Assembly (NCBI GenBank): GCA_028713415.1
Contig: JAQTOI010000005.1
Span: 1 to 46,464, forward strand
Reading direction: 5' to 3'
DNA length: 46,464 bases
Source: Candidatus Omnitrophota bacterium
GTDB taxonomy: Bacteria > Omnitrophota > Gorgyraeia > Duberdicusellales > 4484-171
Every line of letters starts with the position of its first letter. Position 1 is the stretch's first letter. The notes beneath the pieces were generated by a model, which saw only the letters and a program-made list of their open reading frames with translations, was not told the DNA's origin and ran no database searches. Both the position numbers and the translations under genes were made by a program. Of the stretch, positions 17,915 to 25,439 are shown piece after piece.

Positions 17915-18478
17915 TTATTTTTTCTGCGGTTCTGCTGCTTGCGGCTTTGCCACGGATACAGGCTTTACCACGGATACAGGCTTTGCCACGGCTGCAGAAG
18001 GCATATTGCTTGTGAAAATATACAATGAAGCCGGCCCGTTTATTGTACGCATGGCAAGTACGCCTTGTATATTATCGCCGACCAGCTCTACTCTCCACAT
18101 GGCCACTTTATCTTCGCCTAATCTCTGTACCGTTTCAAGCATAACCGAACTATCTTCCCTGACAATAGGCGTAAAATTTGAGCTACTGTAACCTTTTTCG
18201 CTTAAATTGCGCGAAGACATACTGGTTCCGGAGAAAGTCAAAACATCGCTTTCAGCGGGCGCCTTGGGTGAATTTTGAGGAGTGAGGCGAATCATCCAGG
18301 CCTGGCTGTTAAGTTTTTCGACGGCTGCGGCTGCCAACGCTTCCGTTTGCGCCTGGCTCATCACGGTAGTTGTGGTGATAACTCTAGTCACAGTTTGTTT
18401 TTTAGACGCAGCGAAACTTAAAGTAACAAAAGAAAGCACAAAAGCGACGCTTAAGACTAATACAACTCCCTTCTTCAT
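17915..18478 (-). CDS. Small exported protein, unknown function
   Basis: 187 residues from the ATG at 18476-18478, which has a strong Shine-Dalgarno (AAGGAGG, 7 nt away); the longer frame to 18505 is less likely. The signal peptide MKKGVVLVLSVAFVLSFVTL ends SFAAS. A Thr-rich segment (VITTTTV) follows, then a helical and a beta-rich region (MWRVELVGDNIQGVLAMR) and a VSVVKPVSVAKP repeat tail. The tail repeat is also visible in the DNA (cacggatacaggctt-type words at ~17950-17990). It has its own promoter just downstream of the secretin locus and may be an exported partner or substrate of it. The family is not recognised. Confidence 0.8.
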   Translation of the reverse strand: MKKGVVLVLSVAFVLSFVTLSFAASKKQTVTRVITTTTVMSQAQTEALAAAAVEKLNSQAWMIRLTPQNSPKAPAESDVLTFSGTSMSSRNLSEKGYSSSNFTPIVREDSSVMLETVQRLGEDKVAMWRVELVGDNIQGVLAMRTINGPASLYIFTSNMPSAAVAKPVSVVKPVSVAKPQAAEPQKK

Positions 18479-18526
18479 AAGCCCTCCTTTTTCCATGCTT
18501 TGCAATAATACATTTTAGTGGCCACA

Positions 18527-18556
18527 ATTATGCCCGAATGGACAATTAATTGTCTA
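18527..18556 (-). promoter_or_regulatory. Promoter with palindromic operator for the small exported protein
   Basis: On the minus strand there is a TAGACA -35 (18551-18556), an 18-nt spacer and a CATAAT -10 (18527-18532). A perfect 14-bp palindrome, GACAATTAATTGTC (18541-18554), overlaps the -35 and spacer, the position expected for a regulator site. Confidence 0.55.
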
Positions 18557-18621
18557 CGATTTTTTATATCCTTAATATATCATTAAAGAGCGCGATTGCA
18601 ACAGGAAAATTGAAGCCTTTG

Positions 18622-19734
18622 CTATTTCTCTGCTTTTTGCGGTACGACAAAACCTGTAGTATTCGTAACGGTGCCGTTAGCCGATGCCGGCCCCGGAGAA
18701 ATCGCTCCTGATAAAACCGGATATTTCACTATCTTGGCGGTTTTTTTTAAGTTTTCCAGCCAGATATTGTAGCCCTCGAATTTCTTTCGTATTTTTACTT
18801 TTTCCAAAAATGAGTCTTTTGATTTAGCATATTGCGCATCATCAGGCGCGCGCTTATCTAAAATTTTGAATACGGCAAATTTCTTATAGACCGGCCTGGG
18901 CGGGTAAAATTCTCCTGCATTTTTTTTCATCATCTTATTGGCTGCGTCCTGCGGTACCGCCCAGAGATCCACAAGATAAGCCACACTTACCGCCCCCGGA
19001 CTTTTAAAATCAACAGGGCGTTTCTTTTTCTCCTGTTCCCATAATCTTTTATTTCGGCTTATCTTTTTATAGAAATCTTCTGCTTCCTGTTCCGTATCAA
19101 AAAGTACAATTTCAATATTTAAGACGCTGGCTTCGTTAAGGAATGCCTGGTAAATTTCCTCCTCGCTGATTTTAGGTTCAATTTTCTCCGTAATATATTT
19201 GCGAAGTTTATCCAGTTGGATTAAGTGCTTTATCTGATTTTCAAAAATCTCTGCGGGTTCATTAACTTTTTCCTTAAGCCATGCTTCGTAGGCTCCTTTA
19301 TCCTTTCGCAAATCCTGGCTGGCTCCTGCGCCAACCAGTGCTTTTTCTATTTCCGCATCGGCCTCCTGGGGACTGACAGTTATATTTTCCTGAAACGCAA
19401 TGAACGAGAGCAAAAGCTGTTCCCAGGTCAAGTCTTCTATTTCCTTTTCCGTTTCCGGCCTGCCGCGGCCTTTGTTCCCGAATACAATAATGCCGTTATG
19501 TATAAAATAATAATTACTTAAAGGCACCTTTACGCCGAAAAACTCACCTGCGTATACTTCATTATCGGCAGCCGCCGGCTGTGGCGGTTTTTTTGTTTCA
19601 GCGGAGCTAGTTTTCGCCTTAGGTTTTTTAGTGTTTTCTGTTTTTAAGAGTGTTTTTGCGCAGGCTATGCAACATACTGTAAAAACCAGAATAAAAGTGA
19701 ATACAAAAATTTTGCGCGTTTTGTCAAAGAACAT
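18622..19734 (-). CDS. SurA/PpiC-like periplasmic chaperone or lipoprotein
   Basis: About 370 residues from the ATG at 19732-19734, chosen because GGAG lies 8 nt upstream; the longer start at 19761 overlaps the previous gene. The N-terminal hydrophobic segment ends VCCIACAK, an imperfect lipobox, so this is a lipoprotein or a periplasmic protein. Residues ~95-200 resemble the SurA N-terminal helical chaperone domain (LTWEQLLLSFIAFQENITVS, then IKHLIQLDKLRKYI). The second half (NIEIVLFDTEQEAEDFYKKI, GAVSVAYLVDLWAVP) resembles a parvulin-like fold. I would not claim isomerase activity. It is the last gene of the secretin locus (4 bp after the coiled-coil/TPR gene) and could fold or guide secretins or cargo. 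Confidence 0.7.
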   Translation of the reverse strand: MFFDKTRKIFVFTFILVFTVCCIACAKTLLKTENTKKPKAKTSSAETKKPPQPAAADNEVYAGEFFGVKVPLSNYYFIHNGIIVFGNKGRGRPETEKEIEDLTWEQLLLSFIAFQENITVSPQEADAEIEKALVGAGASQDLRKDKGAYEAWLKEKVNEPAEIFENQIKHLIQLDKLRKYITEKIEPKISEEEIYQAFLNEASVLNIEIVLFDTEQEAEDFYKKISRNKRLWEQEKKKRPVDFKSPGAVSVAYLVDLWAVPQDAANKMMKKNAGEFYPPRPVYKKFAVFKILDKRAPDDAQYAKSKDSFLEKVKIRKKFEGYNIWLENLKKTAKIVKYPVLSGAISPGPASANGTVTNTTGFVVPQKAEK

Positions 19735-19738
19735 CTTA

Positions 19739-20884
19739 TTACTCCATAGGTTCTTTACCACCCCAGGTTTCCCAGGTGAGAATATATTTTTTTACCCAAT
19801 CGACGTCTTTATCGTCCGATTTTGCCAGACGAAGGTATTGACGAAAATGCTCAACCGCTTTAGCCCTGTTAACCAGATACTCGGCGTAAATGTAGCCTAA
19901 ATTAAAGTGAGAATAAGCGTCATCCGGGGTCAACTCAACGGCTTTTTCGAATTCCGCCACGGCGCGCGAATATTCTTTCTGCTTTAAATAAAATACGCCC
20001 ATATTGTAATGCATTGTAGCAGTATTACGGATAAGTGACTTATTCTGCCTGGCTATTTCAGTAAATTTAGCAGGGTCCCGGGCAACCTTTTTTTCAAAAG
20101 TTTGAGTCTTCTTTACCGCTTCAGCGTATTTTTTTGTGAGCTCTTTCTCTCGCAGCTCTAAATCCTCTATTTTCTCTTTTAACTTTGCTTCGCTCTCCCT
20201 TAGCTTATTAATTTCGTTTTGAGCCTGGTTTAAATTGCTTTGCTGGCCGGTTTTCAGGCGCGTAATCTCGTCTTGCGCGCTCCTAAGGCTGCCTGCCTGG
20301 TTGCTCTTTAAGCGCTCTACCTCTTTTTGGGCTAAATCTAGACGCTGGGCAAGATCAGCATTCTGGCGTTCCAAGCCTGCGACGGCCGAGCCTGCTTTTT
20401 GCTCCTCAAGCGCCGCCTGGAGCTGTTCTTTCTCTTTAGAAAGCTGCTTCTTTATAAGCCCAAGCGCTTTTATTTGTTGCTTGAAAGCGGAATTTTGCTT
20501 TAAAACTTCTTCTCTCTTTGCTATAAGAGCTTCTTTTTCTTTCTTAAATTCTTCAGCGGACACTTCGAGTTCTGTCAAACGATTGTTATTAGCGATATTT
20601 TTCTTTATCTGGACAAGAAGGTTATCGCGGTCTAAGGCTATTGAATCATAGTCTTTACGTAATTTATCATAATCGTTCTGCGCTTTAACGTAAGCGTCGC
20701 GTAACTCAACATTTTCTTTGCTAAATTTACCGTAATCAACGCTTTGCTTTTTTAAATCCTGCGAAAGCTTGTTGGTTTTTATACCAAAATAAACACTTGC
20801 TTCAAGCAAAACAATTATAGGGATAATAATAAGAAGTGTTTTACGGTTAATTAGCTTCCTTAATAATCCTATATCAATAGCCAT
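19739..20884 (-). CDS. Membrane-anchored coiled-coil/TPR protein B
   Basis: 381 residues. A single membrane segment at ~15-33 (TLLIIIPIIVLLEASVYFGI) precedes a long coiled coil (~35-270) rich in Lys, Glu, Gln and Leu. Two TPRs follow (~288-355: MHYNMGVFYLKQKEYSRAVA and SHFNLGYIYAEY). The C-terminal motif KKYILTWETW is shared with the larger protein A. Its ATG directly abuts the stop of secretin B (no spacer), so the two are translationally linked. It probably spans the periplasm and docks on the secretin, in the way PilF/PilW-type TPR pilotins or TsaP-like factors do; this role is an inference. Confidence 0.8.
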   Translation of the reverse strand: MAIDIGLLRKLINRKTLLIIIPIIVLLEASVYFGIKTNKLSQDLKKQSVDYGKFSKENVELRDAYVKAQNDYDKLRKDYDSIALDRDNLLVQIKKNIANNNRLTELEVSAEEFKKEKEALIAKREEVLKQNSAFKQQIKALGLIKKQLSKEKEQLQAALEEQKAGSAVAGLERQNADLAQRLDLAQKEVERLKSNQAGSLRSAQDEITRLKTGQQSNLNQAQNEINKLRESEAKLKEKIEDLELREKELTKKYAEAVKKTQTFEKKVARDPAKFTEIARQNKSLIRNTATMHYNMGVFYLKQKEYSRAVAEFEKAVELTPDDAYSHFNLGYIYAEYLVNRAKAVEHFRQYLRLAKSDDKDVDWVKKYILTWETWGGKEPME

Positions 20885-22804
20885 TTATTGCTCCTCGCCT
20901 TTGTTTTCGCTAAAAGTAAGGTAATTTTTATAAGTCTTAGGCTGTAAGCCTCCTCCCTCGACTGCTCCCGAACCGCCGCTTGTTGGCGCAAGTAAACTCT
21001 TATCCGGAGTTATCGGCTTATAGTCCTGGAATTCTTTTGGAAACTTATCGCCTATTGTGCGCGGCGCACCGGCTTCAAAGTTATTACCAGATATAATATG
21101 AGGAGTAATTACTACTAAAAGTTCGGTCCTGTCGGTCTCATCGCTTGCCTTTTTAAAAAGTTTCCCGAGAAACGGTATATTGCTTATTCCGGGCACACCA
21201 TCAGAGTTATGAATTTTTTGCTCCTGGCGCATACCGCCGATAAGCAATGTTGTGCCGTCTTTCATCATTACCGTAGTTTCCGTAAGCGATGTATCGATAA
21301 TTGGGATTTTATTGTTAGTGGGCGTTGTTAATATTGAGCTGACAGAGGAAATTTCCGGCTTAATCTTCATAATGATATAGCCGTCATCGTTGATTATGGG
21401 AGTCACCGAAAGCTGAATGCCCACGTCTACGAACTGGACTTCTTCCGAAACCGTGCTTGTGGACTGCCCCGTTGTTGTCGTGGTAGTAACGTAGGCCTGG
21501 CGTTCGCCGATGTGAATTTTCGCCTCTTGATTATTCACGACGACAATTTTTGGATTAGCCAATACTCTGGTCTGGCCCAGGGTATTTAAATAATTAAGGA
21601 GCACATCAAAATCGCGCCCCGTGCCAAACATGCCGAAATGTAGATTTTCTCCGGGAGATGTTTTAACGCTGGTATTTAACGTGGAGGTTGTCCCGCTAAA
21701 AGGGTAATAGGCGATATTGGCGTCAGTATCGTATTGCTCTGTCCGCGTAGTAAATCCAGGAGTAGTTGTGCCGGCGTTCATGACACTGTAAGGGGATGTC
21801 CCTATATATGTCGGGCCGAATGCTTTCGATATTTTGAATATCCCTTCCCATTCCAAGCCGGTGTCAAGCTTATCGGTAAGCTTGATTTTAACAATTTTTG
21901 TGTCAACTAAAACTTCTTTGGTGATTTTATCGAGGCTCGCGATAAGCTCCGAGATTTCCTCCATCCGCTCTGAAAGCGTCTGCACGATAACCTGATTATT
22001 GCGTTCATCGGCTTTAACCGAGCCGACACTTTTTGCGTCAAGCCTAGAGCGCAATATATCCTCCACATCCTTAGCTCTGGCATAGTTTAAAGTAAACACT
22101 CTAACTATATTCTTCTTCTCAAATTCGTTCAAAGAATCCTCCATCTGGGCGATGCGCTCCGGAATATCCATTATAAGCACGTTACCGGATTCTTTGTCCG
22201 TTATTACGCGGCCTAAATCGCTCTTTAAAGCATCGAGCACGGTAAAAGCCTGTTCCGGGATAGCGTACTTTAACCTCAGCATCTTGACTTGGCGCAAGTC
22301 ATAGAAATTTTTCCCATAAAATGTTTTATATTCGGCCTCGGTCATCACGGTATAGATTTTCCCGATTTTGGCATAAGCCAAACCGTTTGAACGCAGCATT
22401 AAATCAAAAACATCTCTAAATGGGACGTTTTCGATGCTCAAGGATACTCGCCCCGAAACATTTTTGGTAGGAACTATATTGAGCCCGCTTTTTGTGGCAA
22501 GAAATTTTAAAGCCTCAATGACGTCTATGTTGCGCAGGTCAAGAGATACTGACTGGTTAAACAGCTCTTCCTCGGTCATGCTCTGGTGTTTTAATTTTAA
22601 AGCTTCTTCTTCGCTCACCTCTGTTTCTGGCTCCGGATTAGAAACTTGCTCTGTAACTGGTTCTTGTGCCTCTGAGGCAGCCGGCTCCGGCACAGCCTGA
22701 GCTTCTCCGGCCTCTTCCTGCGCAAAGGAAGGAACGTTAAAGAGCAGCAGCCCGCTAATTATAAAAAAGGAAATAATTTTTTTAGACAAATCTTTTTGGT
22801 GCAT
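20885..22804 (-). CDS. Secretin B (GspD/PilQ superfamily outer-membrane channel)
   Basis: 639 residues. The signal peptide ends SFAQ (~29). A Glu/Pro-rich linker (30-80) precedes an STN/N0 domain (~86-150: SLDLRNIDVIEALKFLA, GRVSLSIENVPFRDVF). NolW/N1-type repeats follow (~185-300, containing VKADERNNQVIVQT), then the secretin beta-domain (~400-570) with VDVGIQLSVTPIINDDGYI, LIGGMRQEQ, GVPGISNIPFLGKLFK and ELLVVITPHII. The YVTTTTTTG stretch is a Thr-rich gate-like loop. The C-terminal tail is Gly/Pro-rich. It oligomerises as an outer-membrane pore for protein or pilus export. It is a close paralogue of secretin A and has only N0 and N1, fewer domains than a typical GspD. Confidence 0.93.
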   Translation of the reverse strand: MHQKDLSKKIISFFIISGLLLFNVPSFAQEEAGEAQAVPEPAASEAQEPVTEQVSNPEPETEVSEEEALKLKHQSMTEEELFNQSVSLDLRNIDVIEALKFLATKSGLNIVPTKNVSGRVSLSIENVPFRDVFDLMLRSNGLAYAKIGKIYTVMTEAEYKTFYGKNFYDLRQVKMLRLKYAIPEQAFTVLDALKSDLGRVITDKESGNVLIMDIPERIAQMEDSLNEFEKKNIVRVFTLNYARAKDVEDILRSRLDAKSVGSVKADERNNQVIVQTLSERMEEISELIASLDKITKEVLVDTKIVKIKLTDKLDTGLEWEGIFKISKAFGPTYIGTSPYSVMNAGTTTPGFTTRTEQYDTDANIAYYPFSGTTSTLNTSVKTSPGENLHFGMFGTGRDFDVLLNYLNTLGQTRVLANPKIVVVNNQEAKIHIGERQAYVTTTTTTGQSTSTVSEEVQFVDVGIQLSVTPIINDDGYIIMKIKPEISSVSSILTTPTNNKIPIIDTSLTETTVMMKDGTTLLIGGMRQEQKIHNSDGVPGISNIPFLGKLFKKASDETDRTELLVVITPHIISGNNFEAGAPRTIGDKFPKEFQDYKPITPDKSLLAPTSGGSGAVEGGGLQPKTYKNYLTFSENKGEEQ

Positions 22805-22828
22805 ATATTCTTAAATTAGAACACAGTA

Positions 22829-22922
22829 TCACGTAACAGGTATCAGGTATTTTCAGGCTTTCAGCTATCAGCTTACAGCTTTCAGCTTTTTAAAAAAGTT
22901 TCTTTAGCTGATAGCTTTAACA
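22829..22922. repeat. Simple-word spacer (CAGCTTTCAGCT family)
   Basis: TTTCAGCTATCAGCTTACAGCTTTCAGC is followed by AGCTGATAGCT, giving a 10-bp inverted pair around an A/T-rich centre. It separates coiled-coil protein A from secretin B. The same family of words recurs at ~36770-36830 and ~43660-43680. Confidence 0.6.
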
Positions 22923-22926
22923 TTTT

Positions 22927-25374
22927 TTAATGCGGTTCTACTTTCTCATCCTGCCAGGTTTCCCAGGTCAGTATATATTTTTTGGCTTTATCGACATCTT
23001 TATCCTTAGGGTCGATAGAAAGGTAACGCTTGAAATGCGCAATAGCTTTAGGTTTATTATCCATATATTCTGAATAAATAAGCCCCAGATTATAATGCGT
23101 AGCGGCGTCGTCTGGGTTAAGCTCTAAAACTTTCTCAAATTCCACTATCGCTTCGTTATAATCCTGCCGCTGGAGATAAAAAACCCCCAGATTATAATGC
23201 AAAACCGAGTTCTCTTTAAGCAGCCTGTCTTTAAGTATGCTTGTCTTAGAAAGCCTGGTGGCGTACAAATCTAATTTCTGCTTAAGAAGTTTATTGTCCT
23301 TAAAGAGAACGTTATTCTTTTCCTGAATCTCATTCCTCTGTATTTCGGCCTCGCGTAGCTGCGTCTCGTAATTCTGATGCAATGTCAACAAATCTTTGAT
23401 ATTTTTTTCTTTAGAATCTATGGCCATAGCCATCTGCTCGCCTTTAGCGGCCCATGCCTGTTCTTTAAGGCGGTAATCTTTAAGTATGCTTTCAAATGAT
23501 AAATTTTGTGACTGCAGCGAATTGATTTTTATCTCATCGGTCTTAGCTTTTTCAATATAGTCTTCCTGCTTTTTTGAAAGTTCATTCTGTTTATTGTCAA
23601 GACTCGCTATAAGTTTTATTTTCTCCTGCAAAAACGCATTGAGTTGTTCAAACTGGCTCTGAATATTATTCCTCTCGCTCTGCAATTGCGCCACTTTAAT
23701 TTCGTAATCTCTACCCTGCGCACTTAAGCGTTTCCCGTCCTCGACTAAAGAATCGATAGTTTTTCCTTTCTCTTCAAGCGTTAACGAAAGTATTTTCATT
23801 TGTTTCTTTAAATCTTCCCGCTCATTTTGCAATTGTAAAATTTGGGCCTCATCCCCTTTTAATTGAATTCCGGTTATCTGTTTCTCTTGAGTTAAATCCG
23901 CTATCGTTTTATCTTTATCCTGATTAGAGGCGGTTAACTGCTCCGTTTGATTAATCAGCGATTGTTCCCTTAAACTACAATCTTTAAATTTAGTTTCAAT
24001 GGCCTGTTTCTCCATGATAAGGCCTGAGAGCTTGACATCGAGGTCTTTGAGGCTTGCTGTGTTCTGTGTTTTATCCTGCTCAAGAGATGCGATGGCCTTT
24101 AGCTTATCGTCTATAGTGGCGGATAATTGTTGGGAACGCAGCTGCCAGCCTGCTTCTTTAGTCCTATAGGCGTTGATTTGAGCCTCAAAAGAGGCTTTAT
24201 CGCTGGCTGCCTGGGTGAGTTTTCCTTCCAGGTCCTTGATTTGCACAAGTAGCGCCTGTTTTGATCTGTCAAGTTCGCTTAAAGATTTTTCTTTATCGGC
24301 GCTGGAAGCGCTAAGCTGCTGCAACTGGGAAGTAAGAGAGCGTTCTTTATCTTTGAGATCTTTAAGCTGGCTTTGGAGAGCTGACTTATCGCTAGAGCTT
24401 TGAGTGAGTTGCGCTTGCAGGTCTTTAAGCGCAGCGGTGTTTTGCGATTTATCTTTAGTAAGGTCTGAAATTGTTTTTTCCCTCTCGGCCATAGTGGCGG
24501 TAAGTTGCTGCAGGCGGGTTTGCATTCCCGCTTCTTTGGTTTTATAGATGTTAAGTTGGCTATCAAGGGCTGATTTATTGCCGGTAACTTGAGTGAGTTG
24601 TGCTTGGAGTTCCTTGACTTGGCTAAGGAGTGATTCTTTGGTTTTATAAAGCTCGGACAGAGACTTATCTTTATCCAGCGCAGAAGAAGAAAGCTGCTGT
24701 AGTTGAGAAGCAAAAGATTGTTCTTTATCTTTGAGATCTTTAAGCTGGCCCTGGAGAGAGGCTTTATCGGATGTTAAGTTTGAGAGTTTGTTTTCCAGCT
24801 CTTTAATTGCTGCTGTGTTCTGTGTTTTATCCTGCTCAAGAGATGCGATGGCCTTTAGCTTATCGTCTATAGTGGCGGATAATTGTTGGGAACGCAGCTG
24901 CCAGCCTGCTTCTTTAGTCCTATAGGCGTTGATTTGAGCCTCAAAAGAGGCTTTATCGCTGGCTGCCTGGGTGAGTTTTCCTTCCAGGTCCTTGATTTGC
25001 ACAAGTAGCGCCTGTTTTGATCTGTCAAGTTCGCTTAAAGATTTTTCTTTATCGGCGCTGGAAGCGCTAAGCTGCTGCAACTGGGAAGTAAGAGAGCGTT
25101 CTTTATCTTTGAGATCTTTAAGCTGGTTCCCAAGAGAGGCTTTATCGGATGTTAAGTTTGAGAGCCTCATCTCGTAATCTTTGCTCATCCTTTCGTATTC
25201 TGCCTGCAGCGCCAGAGATTTCTCGCGCGATAAGGCAAGCTCTTCTTTTATTGCTGAAAAATCATTTAAGACATTGGCCAACTCATCTTCATAGCTTGCC
25301 TGCCCGTTATTATTCTGCGCAAATACACCACAACAAAAACCTGCTATTGCTAAAAAAATAATTAGCCTATTCAT
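22927..25374 (-). CDS. Exported long coiled-coil/TPR protein A
   Basis: About 815 residues from the ATG at 25372-25374, which has an AAGGAG Shine-Dalgarno and leads straight into a signal peptide (MNRLIIFLAIAGFCCGVFAQ); the longer frame adds 23 unlikely residues. The body is one long coiled coil made of ~126-residue (18-heptad) units, each opening KDLKDKE; units 1 and 3 are almost identical even in DNA. TPRs lie at ~720-790 (LHYNLGVFYLQRQDYNEAIV and THYNLGLIYSEY), then KKYILTWETW as in protein B. It lies 65 bp after secretin A. It is probably a periplasmic rod or ruler acting with secretin A; this role is an inference. Confidence 0.83.
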   Translation of the reverse strand: MNRLIIFLAIAGFCCGVFAQNNNGQASYEDELANVLNDFSAIKEELALSREKSLALQAEYERMSKDYEMRLSNLTSDKASLGNQLKDLKDKERSLTSQLQQLSASSADKEKSLSELDRSKQALLVQIKDLEGKLTQAASDKASFEAQINAYRTKEAGWQLRSQQLSATIDDKLKAIASLEQDKTQNTAAIKELENKLSNLTSDKASLQGQLKDLKDKEQSFASQLQQLSSSALDKDKSLSELYKTKESLLSQVKELQAQLTQVTGNKSALDSQLNIYKTKEAGMQTRLQQLTATMAEREKTISDLTKDKSQNTAALKDLQAQLTQSSSDKSALQSQLKDLKDKERSLTSQLQQLSASSADKEKSLSELDRSKQALLVQIKDLEGKLTQAASDKASFEAQINAYRTKEAGWQLRSQQLSATIDDKLKAIASLEQDKTQNTASLKDLDVKLSGLIMEKQAIETKFKDCSLREQSLINQTEQLTASNQDKDKTIADLTQEKQITGIQLKGDEAQILQLQNEREDLKKQMKILSLTLEEKGKTIDSLVEDGKRLSAQGRDYEIKVAQLQSERNNIQSQFEQLNAFLQEKIKLIASLDNKQNELSKKQEDYIEKAKTDEIKINSLQSQNLSFESILKDYRLKEQAWAAKGEQMAMAIDSKEKNIKDLLTLHQNYETQLREAEIQRNEIQEKNNVLFKDNKLLKQKLDLYATRLSKTSILKDRLLKENSVLHYNLGVFYLQRQDYNEAIVEFEKVLELNPDDAATHYNLGLIYSEYMDNKPKAIAHFKRYLSIDPKDKDVDKAKKYILTWETWQDEKVEPH
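24055..24370. repeat. 316-bp perfect direct repeat, copy 1 (within coiled-coil protein A)
   Basis: Identical to 24811-25126 across all 316 bases, offset exactly 756 bp (252 codons, two 126-residue units). The unit lying between them is clearly diverged. Confidence 0.9.
24811..25126. repeat. 316-bp perfect direct repeat, copy 2 (within coiled-coil protein A)
   Basis: Partner of 24055-24370; it encodes the first coiled-coil unit. Identity begins at TGCTGTGTTC and ends at AAGCTGG. Beyond that the copies differ (CTTTGG against TTCCC). Confidence 0.9.
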
Positions 25375-25439
25375 CACCTGACTCCTTCGTGCACTATGGC
25401 ACAAAGCATCCGTAACCCTCGATAATATAATTCGAAATA

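Noticed and set aside
24279-24713. 144-codon alternative frame inside the coiled-coil gene
   Set aside because: It is a frame shadow of a repetitive coding region; the real frame has a signal peptide, heptads and TPRs.
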